A DNA stretch of 55,620 nucleotides from Candidatus Coproplasma excrementipullorum (lineage in GTDB: Bacteria > Bacillota > Clostridia > Christensenellales > Borkfalkiaceae): NCBI GenBank assembly GCA_018714165.1, contig DVNU01000050.1, forward strand, positions 1 through 55,620, read 5' to 3'. Of this stretch, positions 22,872-31,143 are shown in pieces. How positions within the stretch are numbered: the first letter of the stretch is position 1; each line of letters opens with the position of its first letter. The notes under the pieces are model-generated. The model ran no database searches. It saw nothing but the letters and a program-made list of their open reading frames with translations, and was not told the origin of the DNA. The position numbers were made by a program, and so were the translations under genes.

Positions 22872-23981
22872 ATGGCACAACTTAAATTTGTAAACGTAAA
22901 CAAAGTGTATCCCAACGGATACCACGCCGTACACGATTTCAATATGGAGATCAAAGACGGCGAATTTATCTGCCTCGTAGGCGATTCGGGCTGCGGTAAG
23001 TCCACAACGCTTCGTATGATTGCCGGCCTTGAGGATATCACCGCAGGCGAATTCTATATCGACGGCAAGCTCGCAAACCAGATGTCGTCGAGGGAGAGGG
23101 GAATAGCCATGGTATTCCAGTCCTACGCGCTCTATCCCCACTTAACCGTCGCCGAAAACCTCGGCTTCGGTCTCACTCTTGAGGGCATCGATATGGATGT
23201 AATCGATAAAAGGGTCGCCGCCACGGCAGAGATTTTAGGCCTCACGCCCTATCTCGACAGGTTCCCCCGCAATCTTTCGGGCGGCCAGTGTCAGCGTGTC
23301 GCCGTCGGTCGCGCGCTCATAAGAAAGGTGTCCATATTCCTCATGGACGAACCCCTTTCCAACCTCGACGCAAAACAGCGCGTCACCATGCGTTCGGAGA
23401 TAAAGCAGATCCACCGCACGGTAGGCGCTACCACCATCTACGTCACCCACGACCAGACCGAGGCCATGACCATGTCCGACAGAATAGTTGTAATGAAGTC
23501 GGGCGGCTACGTTCAGCAGATAGGCACCCCCTACGAGCTGTACTTCAATCCCGCAAACCTCTTCGTTGCAGGCTTCATAGGCGAACCTCCCATGAATTTC
23601 CTGCGCGGCACGGTTGAAGGCGGCCACTTTGTAAACGGCTCCGTGGACTTCGATATCTCCGGCATAGTAGACGACGTGGCTTCCATCGAGGGTAAAGCGG
23701 TGGTATTTGCCTTCCGTCCCGAAGCTATCCGTCTTCCCAAGGACGGCAAGGCCGCAGACGACGAGTACCTTGTAACTTCCAATGTTGACCTCACCGAGCT
23801 TCTCGGCGACACCACCAACGTATACGCAAACGTCGGTTCTGTAAACGTAATCTTAAAGGTCAATCCTCACCATGCGCCCCGTATGGGCGACGAGTTCGAC
23901 TTCGTCGTTCCCCACAAGGCGGCATACATCTTCGACGCTGAGACCGGAAATGTCGTTCCGTCGAGCATAAAGAGGAACTGA
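22872..23981 (+). CDS. MsmX/UgpC-type ABC transporter ATPase
   Basis: A 369-residue cytosolic ATPase of CUT1 carbohydrate importers. Walker A GDSGCGKSTT, Q-loop VFQSYALYPH, signature LSGGQ followed by an unusual Cys (CQRVAVGRA), Walker B IFLMDEPLSNLD and H-loop YVTHDQTEA are present. The last 120 residues form the OB-type regulatory domain. No permease or binding protein is adjacent, so like MsmX it probably energises importers encoded elsewhere. A second such ATPase lies at 37321 inside the AT-rich importer locus. AAGGGG precedes the ATG. Confidence 0.93.
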   Translation: MAQLKFVNVNKVYPNGYHAVHDFNMEIKDGEFICLVGDSGCGKSTTLRMIAGLEDITAGEFYIDGKLANQMSSRERGIAMVFQSYALYPHLTVAENLGFGLTLEGIDMDVIDKRVAATAEILGLTPYLDRFPRNLSGGQCQRVAVGRALIRKVSIFLMDEPLSNLDAKQRVTMRSEIKQIHRTVGATTIYVTHDQTEAMTMSDRIVVMKSGGYVQQIGTPYELYFNPANLFVAGFIGEPPMNFLRGTVEGGHFVNGSVDFDISGIVDDVASIEGKAVVFAFRPEAIRLPKDGKAADDEYLVTSNVDLTELLGDTTNVYANVGSVNVILKVNPHHAPRMGDEFDFVVPHKAAYIFDAETGNVVPSSIKRN

Positions 23982-23995
23982 TAATAATTTGCGCG

Positions 23996-24021
23996 CCGCC
24001 GCGCAGTTTACTGCGCGGCGG
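23996..24021 (+). other. Hairpin downstream of the MsmX-like gene
   Basis: A perfect 11-bp stem CCGCCGCGCAG-ttta-CTGCGCGGCGG starting 14 bases after the stop. No T-run follows, so it is not a standard terminator; it may protect the mRNA 3' end or reduce read-through into uxaB. Confidence 0.5.
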
Positions 24022-24087
24022 ACGTTGCCGTGTTCTGCCGCTTTGCCCTGTGCTTCCCTTGCGCAAGGGAGGTGACAATAAGGTATT

Positions 24088-24240
24088 GCGCCGCAGGCGC
24101 ACTGATACCCACCGCAATGCACGCGCAGCGTGCAATTCATGCGCACAGTCAGTAAACCTCATAATATATCGCGGGCAAAGTGCGCAATTCATGAAAACGG
24201 TCTGCCGTTTTCAATTCATGCACCGCAGGTGCAATTCATT
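24088..24240 (+). repeat. Hairpin array with AATTCATG linkers
   Basis: GCACGC-gca-GCGTGC, a larger GCGCAC..GTGCGC unit, AAAACGG-CCGTTTT and CACC-gca-GGTG, each followed by AATTCATG or AATTCATT. A GGTAT-TGCGCC-gca-GGCGCA-ATACC hairpin precedes them. The linker matches the small array at 12897 and differs from the TTTCACG arrays. It lies between the MsmX-like gene and uxaB, ending about 40 bases before the uxaB start. Confidence 0.8.
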
Positions 24241-24282
24241 GTCATATAAAGGGAATATCCCACTGAGGAGAGTTTTTTTCAT

Positions 24283-25731
24283 ATGGAAACTTTAAGCAAA
24301 AAAATACACAACAAACCCCAAAGACCCATTAAGATTATGCAGTTCGGCGAGGGTAACTTCCTTCGCGCGTTTGTAGACTGGATAATCCAGAATCTCAACG
24401 ATAACGGCGCCATCAACTCGTCCGTTGCAGTCGTTCAGCCCATGCCCTTCGGCAGAGTGGCTGATATCGCCGCGCAGGACGGCCTGTACACCGTCCGTCT
24501 CGAAGGCATAGACAAGGGCGAAAAGGTTAAAAAGAGCCAGATCATCGACGTGATCGGCGACTGCATCAACCCCTTCACCGATTACGAACACTTCCTCTCC
24601 TACGGCGAGAGCGAGGATTTGCAGATAATTATTTCCAACACCACCGAGGCGGGCATTGCCTACGACCCTGCCGACACCGATTTTACCCAGTGTCCCAAGT
24701 CATTCCCCGGCAAGCTTCTGGCCCTGTTGAAGCGCAGATATGACCACTTCAACGGCGATATGACCAAGGGCCTTGCGATAGTTCCCTGCGAGCTTATCGA
24801 CAACAACGGCGACGAGCTGTACAAGTGCCTCACCCAGCTTGCCGAACACATCGGCTACGACAAGGCGTTTATAAACTGGCTGCACAACGCCAACCATTAT
24901 ACTTCCACGCTCGTAGACCGCATCGTCCCCGGCTATCCCAAGAACGAGATAGACGCTATCCGCGAGGAGTGCGGCTATATCGACAACAACGTCGTCAAGG
25001 GCGAAATTTTCCACCTTTGGGTACTTAAAAAAGAGCCCTATATCCAGAGCATATTCCCCGCCGATTCAACGGGCCTCAACGTCATCTTCGCCGATGACAT
25101 CAAGCCCTACAAACAGCGCAAGGTAAAGATACTCAACGGCTCGCACACCGCAATGGTGCCCGTCGCATATCTCTGCGGCATAGACACCGTCGGCGAGGCC
25201 GTAAACGATCCCACTATAGGCAAGTTCGTGCGCGACTTCGTATTCGACGAGGTCAATCCCACGATAGATCTGCCCCAGGATCAGATGGTGGCCTTCGCAA
25301 CCTCCGTCATAGAAAGATATCAGAACCCCTATATCCGTCATGAGCTCATGTCCATTGCGCTCAACTCGACGACCAAGTTCCGCACCCGCCTTCTGCCCAC
25401 GCTTACGGACTACGTGCGCATCAAGGGCAAGCTGCCTCTGCACCTCGTGTTCGCGTTTGCGGCGCTCTGCCTCTTCCACAAGGGCAAGAGGGGGGACGAG
25501 GCAATCGCCCTGAAGGATGATCCCGCCCTTTTGGAGCACTGGACGAAGATGTGGAACGAATGCGGCACAGACTATAAGAAGTTCGCCAAAGAGGCTCTCG
25601 GCTGGAAGGAAGCGTGGGAGATGGATATGAACACAATTCATCCCGCCCTTGCGGACACCGTTGCCGGCTACCTCAAGGAGATGGAACAGAAGGGCATGAG
25701 AGCCGCCGTAGAGGAATTTGTAAATGGCTAA
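24283..25731 (+). CDS. uxaB: Tagaturonate reductase (altronate oxidoreductase)
   Basis: A 482-residue long-chain mannitol dehydrogenase-family enzyme reducing D-tagaturonate to D-altronate with NADH. The N-terminal FGEGNFLRAFVDWI nucleotide-binding segment, TSTLVDRIVPGYP and the catalytic Lys region RKVKILNGSHT fit the family. The length matches UxaB. It overlaps uxaA by eight bases, so translation is coupled. A fructuronate reductase (UxuB) is the alternative, but pairing with UxaA and UxaC favours UxaB. GAGGAGAG precedes the ATG. Confidence 0.93.
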   Translation: METLSKKIHNKPQRPIKIMQFGEGNFLRAFVDWIIQNLNDNGAINSSVAVVQPMPFGRVADIAAQDGLYTVRLEGIDKGEKVKKSQIIDVIGDCINPFTDYEHFLSYGESEDLQIIISNTTEAGIAYDPADTDFTQCPKSFPGKLLALLKRRYDHFNGDMTKGLAIVPCELIDNNGDELYKCLTQLAEHIGYDKAFINWLHNANHYTSTLVDRIVPGYPKNEIDAIREECGYIDNNVVKGEIFHLWVLKKEPYIQSIFPADSTGLNVIFADDIKPYKQRKVKILNGSHTAMVPVAYLCGIDTVGEAVNDPTIGKFVRDFVFDEVNPTIDLPQDQMVAFATSVIERYQNPYIRHELMSIALNSTTKFRTRLLPTLTDYVRIKGKLPLHLVFAFAALCLFHKGKRGDEAIALKDDPALLEHWTKMWNECGTDYKKFAKEALGWKEAWEMDMNTIHPALADTVAGYLKEMEQKGMRAAVEEFVNG

Positions 25732-27196
25732 AAAATCTATAATCATCAACCCTTTGGACAATGTGGCCGTCGCCCTCACAGACCTCGTTAAAGGGGACAT
25801 ATATGAGGGTGTAACGCTCACAGAGGACATAACTAAGGGTCATAAGTTCGCCCTCAGACCCATAAAGGAAGGGGAGAACATCATAAAGTACGGCACGGCC
25901 ATCGCGCACGCCACCAGGGATATCGTCCCCGGCGAGCACGTGCACACGCACAACGTGGCCACCAACCTCAACGAAAATCTTGAGTACACCTACAACCCCG
26001 TCGACTGCACCCTGCCCAAGGGCAAGATGAGGCAGGTCAACGTATATCACCGCAAGAGCGGCGAAGTGGGCATACGCAACGAGCTGTGGGTAATCCCCAC
26101 CGTCGGCTGTGTAAACGGCCAGGCCAAGGAGATTGTTGAAACCTTCAAGGCAAAGTACGGCGAGGAGGGCACGGACGGCGTGTTCACCTTCCCTCACCCC
26201 TACGGCTGTTCGCAGCTGGGCGACGACCACGAGCGCACCAAGTTCATGCTCCAGAAGATGGTTCGCCACCCCAATGCGGGCGGCGTGCTGGTGCTCGGTT
26301 TAGGCTGTGAAAACAACCAGATGGCGGCCTTCAAGGAAGGGCTCGGCAAGGTGGACGGGAGCAGGATAAAGTTCCTCGTCTGCCAGGAAGTCGAGGACGA
26401 GATAGAGGCGGGCGTGGAGCTCTGCCGTCAGATTGCCGAAGAGATGAAGAAGGACAGGAGGGAGCCTACCGACATCTCCTGCCTCAAAGTCGGCTTAAAG
26501 TGCGGCGGTTCGGACGGCCTTTCGGGCATAACCGCCAATCCCCTCGTGGGCTTCTTCTCAGACTACATCGTCTCCGTCGGCGGCACGTCCGTCCTGTCCG
26601 AAGTGCCTGAAATGTTCGGCGCCGAACAGCAGCTTATGAACCGCTGCAAGGACGAGGCTACGTTCAAAAAGGCTGTAAAGCTCATAAACGACTTCAAGGA
26701 CTACTTCCGCGCCAACGGCCAGCCCGTGGGCGAAAATCCTTCGCCCGGCAACAAGGCGGGCGGCATAACGACGCTTGAGGACAAGTCGTGCGGTTGCACG
26801 CAGAAGTCGGGTTCGGGTCCCATAACCGACGTCGTGTTCGACGACGGATATGTCACGGCCAAGGGCTTAAACCTCTTAAACGGCCCCGGCAACGATATGT
26901 GCGCCGTAACCAACCTCGGCGCGGCGGGTTGCCATCTCGTGCTCTTCACCACGGGCCGCGGCACGCCATTCGGCGGGTTTATCCCCACCCTTAAAATCGC
27001 CACCAACAACGAGCTCGCCGCCAAGAAGTCCAACTGGATAGACTTCAATGCGGGCGCCGTGCTCGACAGCGACTTCGATACCCAGCTTGAAAAGCTCATC
27101 GACCTCATTGTGGAGGTTGCCGGCGGCAAACAGACCAAAAACGAAATCAACAATACTAGAGAAATTGCAATCTTCAAAACGGGAGTTACATTATAA
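25724..27196 (+). CDS. uxaA: Altronate dehydratase
   Basis: A 490-residue iron-dependent dehydratase turning D-altronate into KDG. An N-terminal SAF-type domain (residues about 1-95, ending near NVATNLNE) is followed by the large C-terminal domain with PTVGCVNG, HPYGCSQLGDDHE, KCGGSDGLSGI and GRGTPFG motifs; the cysteines are candidate iron ligands. The length is typical. It is embedded between uxaB and uxaC with 8-base and 1-base overlaps, the tightest part of the operon. Confidence 0.95.
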   Translation: MAKKSIIINPLDNVAVALTDLVKGDIYEGVTLTEDITKGHKFALRPIKEGENIIKYGTAIAHATRDIVPGEHVHTHNVATNLNENLEYTYNPVDCTLPKGKMRQVNVYHRKSGEVGIRNELWVIPTVGCVNGQAKEIVETFKAKYGEEGTDGVFTFPHPYGCSQLGDDHERTKFMLQKMVRHPNAGGVLVLGLGCENNQMAAFKEGLGKVDGSRIKFLVCQEVEDEIEAGVELCRQIAEEMKKDRREPTDISCLKVGLKCGGSDGLSGITANPLVGFFSDYIVSVGGTSVLSEVPEMFGAEQQLMNRCKDEATFKKAVKLINDFKDYFRANGQPVGENPSPGNKAGGITTLEDKSCGCTQKSGSGPITDVVFDDGYVTAKGLNLLNGPGNDMCAVTNLGAAGCHLVLFTTGRGTPFGGFIPTLKIATNNELAAKKSNWIDFNAGAVLDSDFDTQLEKLIDLIVEVAGGKQTKNEINNTREIAIFKTGVTL

Positions 27197-28608
27197 TGAA
27201 AGCATTTATGGATAAAGATTTTCTTCTCGACACCGAGACGGCCAAAAAATTGTACCATGAGCATGCTGAAAATATGCCCATAATCGACTATCACTGCCAT
27301 CTTCCTCCCAAGGAGATCTACGAGGACAAAAAGTTCCGCAACCTCACCGAGGTGTGGCTGGGCGCGGGCGACAGGTTCGGCGACCACTACAAGTGGCGCG
27401 CCCTCCGCGCAAGGGGATACGAGGAGGATTCAATCTCCGGCCCCGACGACGATTACAAAAAGTATATGCAGTTCGTAGAGTCCATGCCCTACTTTGTCGG
27501 CAACCCCTTATACCTCTGGTCTCACCTCGAAATGCAGAGGTATTTCGGCATCAACGACGTAATCTGCCCCAAGAATGCGGAAAAGATCTGGAAGCAGGCC
27601 AACGAGGTCCTTGAAACGCTCTCCGCCCGCAAGATGATGGAAAAGTTCAACGTCAAGACGGTGTGCACGACGGACGATCCCGTCGATTCACTCGAATGGC
27701 ATAAGAAGATGAACGAGGACAAGACCTTAAAGGTCAGCGTTCGCCCCGCGTTCAGACCCGACAAGGCCATAAATGTAGAGCTGTCCTGGTTCAAGGACTG
27801 GGTTGCCCAGCTCAGCAAAGTCGTCGGCCGCGAGCTCAAAACGCTCGAAGATTTTACAAACGCCCTCGCAGAGCGCATTGCCTTCTTCGATTCGATGGGC
27901 TCCAAGCTGTCCGACCACGCTCTCGACGTAGTTCACTACGCTCCCGCGACCTATGAGGAGGCAAACGCCATCTACCTCAAGGGCCTCAAGGGTGAATACA
28001 TTTCCGAAGAGGAGCAGGATAAGTACAAGGGCTATATCCTCGTGTTCCTCGGCAAGCAGTATGCAAAATACGGCTGGGTACAGCAGTATCATATAGGGGC
28101 TCTTCGCAACAACTCCAAGTCAATGCTCAAAAAGATCGGCCCCGACACCGGCTTCGACGCAATCGAGGATGCGGTATATATGGAAAAACTTTCCGCCCTT
28201 CTCGGCGCGCTCGACGAGCAGGACGCTCTGCCCAAGACCATCTTGTACTGCCTCAACCCCCGCGACAACTATGCTTTAACCGTCCTTGCCGGTTGCTTCC
28301 AGAAGGAAGGTGTCAAGGGCCGCGTTCAGGTCGGCACCGCATGGTGGTTCCTCGATCAGCTCGACGGAATGAAGCAGAACTTAGAGACGCTGATGCAGGT
28401 CGGCCTTATCGCGCAGTCCGTCGGCATGCTTACCGACAGCCGTTCCTTCCTGTCCTATCCCCGTCACGAGCTGTACAGGCGCCTTCTCTGCCAGATGCTC
28501 GGCCACTTGGTTGAAAACGGCCAGTATCCCGCCGAGGAGATGGATACGCTCGGCAAGATTGTCGAGGACGTCTGCTACAATAACGCGAAAGAGTACTTTA
28601 ACTTTTAA
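27196..28608 (+). CDS. uxaC: Glucuronate/galacturonate isomerase
   Basis: A 470-residue amidohydrolase-superfamily isomerase converting D-galacturonate to D-tagaturonate (and glucuronate to fructuronate), the first step of the Uxa route. The family start MKAFMDKDFLLDTETAKKLY and the metal motif IDYHCHLPP are clear, with CTTDDPVDSL further on. The ATG overlaps the uxaA stop by one base. It is the last gene of the operon; composite element A starts right after the stop and the terminator comes 400 bases later. Confidence 0.96.
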   Translation: MKAFMDKDFLLDTETAKKLYHEHAENMPIIDYHCHLPPKEIYEDKKFRNLTEVWLGAGDRFGDHYKWRALRARGYEEDSISGPDDDYKKYMQFVESMPYFVGNPLYLWSHLEMQRYFGINDVICPKNAEKIWKQANEVLETLSARKMMEKFNVKTVCTTDDPVDSLEWHKKMNEDKTLKVSVRPAFRPDKAINVELSWFKDWVAQLSKVVGRELKTLEDFTNALAERIAFFDSMGSKLSDHALDVVHYAPATYEEANAIYLKGLKGEYISEEEQDKYKGYILVFLGKQYAKYGWVQQYHIGALRNNSKSMLKKIGPDTGFDAIEDAVYMEKLSALLGALDEQDALPKTILYCLNPRDNYALTVLAGCFQKEGVKGRVQVGTAWWFLDQLDGMKQNLETLMQVGLIAQSVGMLTDSRSFLSYPRHELYRRLLCQMLGHLVENGQYPAEEMDTLGKIVEDVCYNNAKEYFNF

Positions 28609-28800
28609 CGCAAATTAAGCGCTGGCGACGCGCATAATTTGCCGTTATCTGAGGAGCTCCGCTCCTCTTTGCGCGATATATAGGGGCACTCCAATATATA
28701 ATCGCGCAAATTCACCTCAGGTGAGCTCGCTTGCGCGACAAATTGGGTCCGCTGGCGGGGAAGTGAATTCCCCTTGCGACGTGAATTAATTAGTTTCGCT
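28609..28800 (+). repeat. Composite multi-hairpin element A, copy 3
   Basis: Begins immediately after the uxaC stop with hairpin AACG-AAATTA..TAATTT-CGTT around GCGCTGGCGACGCGC. Then come GAGGAGC-GCTCCTC, TTGCGCGATATATAGG..AATATATAATCGCGCAA, and GGGGAAGTGAATTCCCC near 28770. The order is the same as copies 1 and 2 read on the minus strand, but with other stem sequences. Confidence 0.7.
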
Positions 28801-28895
28801 CGTGTCGTGCAGTAGCGCGACACGCAGCGAGGTTGCTGTGGTCGGCGGCGTTTAACGGCAGAAATGAATTCCGCCTACGCCGCTCGGCATTAAGA
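28794..28895 (+). repeat. Element B, copy 1
   Basis: GTGTCG-tgcagtag-CGCGACAC, then GCAGCGAGGTTGCTGTGGTCG, then outer stem GCGGCGT..ACGCCGC enclosing TTAACGGCAGAAATGAATTCCGCC. Copies at 51055 and (partly) 49574 keep the boxes and change both stems in a compensating way. 28896-29020 to the right holds a further GGCGAAATGAATTCGCC hairpin and no gene. Confidence 0.7.
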
Positions 28896-29022
28896 TATTT
28901 AAAATAATCGCGGCAATTCACTGTGCTGCGCGAACGCAATGTTGCTCTGCCGAGGCGCAGGTATGCGAAAATTGTGACTACTTCGGCGAAATGAATTCGC
29001 CTTGTAACGTAAGTAAATTTTA

Positions 29023-29058
29023 ATCGCCCGTTTCACGCTGTTGTGTGAAACGGGCGAT
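29023..29058. terminator. Terminator between the uxa operon and the pectinesterase gene
   Basis: ATCGCCCGTTTCAC pairs with GTGAAACGGGCGAT. The plus strand continues with ATATTTTGTT and the minus strand with TAAAATTT, so it could serve both convergent units. The 110 bases from here to the pectinesterase stop show nothing else. Confidence 0.75.
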
Positions 29059-29170
29059 ATATTTTGTTCCTTCCCTAATCCCTATACCCTAACCTCTTAT
29101 CCCTTAAAATTTAGTTATTTGGCATATATTGGCGGGGCAATTAATAAAATAGATATGGCTTGTCCCGCAA

Positions 29171-30160
29171 TTATTTCATTTCTTTGCTTTCGTGCGCGGC
29201 CCACGCGGCCTTGGCTTTGGTCAGTCTGTCTTCGGCGTCGGCAATTTGACGCTCGTTCAATTGATTGCACCATACTACGGGGTCTGGCTCACTTTCGCAC
29301 GTCAGGTTGCCGTAGGCAAAGCGCGCCGTGCGGTTGCGGTAGGTGTCGTTCCATCTGTCAAACAAGGCGGGATTGATGTGCCTGCCCAGCGTGCAGTTTA
29401 TAAACTGACACTTGCCAAAGTCTCTCCAAGGTCTGGCCAGGTAAACGCTGCCTTCCTTTGCACCGCCGTCGGCGAATCTGCAGTTTATAAAGGTGTATCC
29501 GTTGGCCTGTTTCAGACTATGCGCGGGTGCCGCAACAAAACCGTACTCCCTTTGGTCGTGCAAACTTATCAGCTCGCACCCGTCAAAGTACGCCTCGGCG
29601 CAGCCGAAAATATAGTCTACGGTGCCATATATGCGGCACTTTTCGTAAATCTGCACCGAGCCGCCCTCCATATACAGCTGTTCTCTGGGGATAAACCCGT
29701 CATAGTAGGCGGGGTCGTCCGTAAGTCCCGAATATCTCACAACCAGATCATCGGGGAAGGGTGCGGTGAACAGGGTGTCCTGTTCGGACTTTAAATCAAT
29801 GTTTTTGGCATAGAACAGGGGGGTGTTTACCGAAAGCGCAACGCATTGCCCTACCTTGCGCGCGTCTTTATTTGTATTTGCTATGGTTAGATTCTCTAAC
29901 GAGCAGCCGTTACCCGTAACGCAGGCCGTATATGTGCGGAATGTGTTGTATTCCCTGCCGTCGGAATGGGATTTTCTGGCGAAATCGTTCCATTTTATTA
30001 TAGTTGTTTCACGGTTCGCGCCAATAATTTTAACGTTGTCGCATTTTATCCACAGTTTGTCTATATACTCACCCTCGGCCAAATATATTGTGGTGGGGCG
30101 GGTCAGTTTATCCAATATATTCTGCAAATTATCTCTTGGTGTAAGGTGTAAAACGTCCAT
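29171..30160 (-). CDS. Pectinesterase (CE8), cytosolic
   Basis: A 329-residue right-handed beta-helix enzyme removing methyl esters from (oligo)galacturonan. The family motifs are in order: EQDTLF (Gln/Asp), GTVDYIFG (catalytic Asp) and YLARPWRDF (Arg/Trp). The ORF is open from 30199, but MDVLHLTP at 30160 has an AGGAG site and matches the usual start. No signal peptide is present, so it should act on imported oligosaccharides. The C-terminal tail is Ala/Lys/Glu-rich. It is divergent from the importer locus and convergent with the uxa operon. Confidence 0.92.
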   Translation of the reverse strand: MDVLHLTPRDNLQNILDKLTRPTTIYLAEGEYIDKLWIKCDNVKIIGANRETTIIKWNDFARKSHSDGREYNTFRTYTACVTGNGCSLENLTIANTNKDARKVGQCVALSVNTPLFYAKNIDLKSEQDTLFTAPFPDDLVVRYSGLTDDPAYYDGFIPREQLYMEGGSVQIYEKCRIYGTVDYIFGCAEAYFDGCELISLHDQREYGFVAAPAHSLKQANGYTFINCRFADGGAKEGSVYLARPWRDFGKCQFINCTLGRHINPALFDRWNDTYRNRTARFAYGNLTCESEPDPVVWCNQLNERQIADAEDRLTKAKAAWAAHESKEMK

Positions 30161-30189
30161 AAAAAAGCTCCTGAAAGGTTTGTAAAGAT

Positions 30190-30219
30190 ATTGTAGCACA
30201 CGCCTAGGGGCATTGTAAA
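30190..30219 (-). promoter_or_regulatory. Promoter of the pectinesterase gene
   Basis: Minus strand TTTACA (30214-30219), 18-base spacer, TACAAT (30190-30195), about 25 bases before the AGGAG site. Confidence 0.65.
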
Positions 30220-30270
30220 TATAATGTAAAAACTTTTTTGTGAAACAATTAAAAATTTGCTGGATTTGTA

Positions 30271-30299
30271 TTGATTTTTTAAAAAGTGCGTGTTATAAT
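30271..30299 (+). promoter_or_regulatory. Promoter of the ABC importer operon
   Basis: TTGATT (30271-30276), 17-base spacer, TATAAT (30294-30299). The 62-base leader that follows contains the palindrome ATTATG-caa-CATAAT within a longer TGTG-ACG..CGT-CACA pairing. Confidence 0.75.
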
Positions 30300-30315
30300 G
30301 TGTACGTTAAATGTG

Positions 30316-30330
30316 ATTATGCAACATAAT
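30316..30330. promoter_or_regulatory. Palindrome ATTATGCAACATAAT, candidate operator
   Basis: A perfect 6-base inverted repeat with a 3-base centre lying about 10-25 bases after the expected transcription start of the importer operon. It could be a repressor operator or the tip of an RNA hairpin in the leader. No regulator gene is linked to it. Confidence 0.5.
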
Positions 30331-30361
30331 TCGTGCACAAAAATGTGTAAATAATATTGAT

Positions 30362-31066
30362 ATGCGAAAAAACGGTTCAAGACTAATTTCAATTCAACAG
30401 TACAAAGCTACAGATTTGTTTTTATTTGCTTTAATTTTAATTGTTTTTGAGGTTTTGAATTTTTTTGCCGTTACAAAATGGTTTGTCGGGGCTGCTTTTT
30501 TCACTTTCTCTCTTGCAATTCCCATTTGTGTTGTTGTTATGATGAGGTGGGGATGGATAAGCATTATATATGCTGTGTGTGACGGATTATTTTATTGCTT
30601 GATGCTCTGTATTCAATATAATCAGTCGGGAAATATATTTGAATGGTTCCGTTGGATACAATATGGTATTGGGGGAGCGTTTATTGCGTTGACAATGGTT
30701 TATTTTCATTTTGTCGGCAAGGAACGTATACGACAGTCCTGGTGGTTATCTGCTCTTTCAGTAGTTATTGCTTGGATATCAGTGATGCTTGGACGTTCAA
30801 TTATGTACTCGGCATGCACAGGAGAAAATTTTGTTGGCGTATTGCTTAGTATTTTATCTACTGATTTCCTGTCTATGGTGATAGGTGTGGTTGTGATACT
30901 GGTTCTGCGCAAACTCGATGGGATGTTTGAAGACCAGAAGTTATATCTTGCAAGGCTGGATAAGGAAAAGCGTGATAAAATGCAGCGCGATACGTTTGGC
31001 GATGGACCTGTTGAGATAAACGAGGAGTTGTTGTCTGCCTTCAATGATAACAATGATTTATATTAA
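30362..31066 (+). CDS. Six-helix membrane protein, unrecognised (importer locus)
   Basis: A 234-residue protein not recognised by family. About six hydrophobic helices lie between residues 15 and 185, including WFVGAAFFTFSLAIPICVVV and GWISIIYAVCDGLFYCLML, followed by a charged cytosolic tail of about 50 residues (RLDKEKRDKMQRDTFGDG). Helix number, size and the SLAIPICVVVMMRWGW stretch loosely recall ECF-type substrate-binding (S) components; that is only an impression. It is the first gene after the importer promoter and precedes two permeases by 77 bases. No clear ribosome site is seen before the ATG. The codon use is AT-rich. Confidence 0.7.
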   Translation: MRKNGSRLISIQQYKATDLFLFALILIVFEVLNFFAVTKWFVGAAFFTFSLAIPICVVVMMRWGWISIIYAVCDGLFYCLMLCIQYNQSGNIFEWFRWIQYGIGGAFIALTMVYFHFVGKERIRQSWWLSALSVVIAWISVMLGRSIMYSACTGENFVGVLLSILSTDFLSMVIGVVVILVLRKLDGMFEDQKLYLARLDKEKRDKMQRDTFGDGPVEINEELLSAFNDNNDLY

Positions 31067-31143
31067 TTTTCGGTGCGCGGAAAAGTGCACCCATAAATAA
31101 ATCTATATAAATGTATTCTTTTTTATGGTAATGGAGGGATTGC

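Noticed and set aside
22872-23981. Treating the first MsmX-like ATPase as part of a local importer
   Set aside because: No permease or receptor gene is adjacent; it is more likely a shared ATPase.
19205-24240. CRISPR array
   Set aside because: Repeated units are about 20-24 bases with self-complementary variable parts and short fixed linkers; there are no 30-40 base unique spacers and no cas genes.
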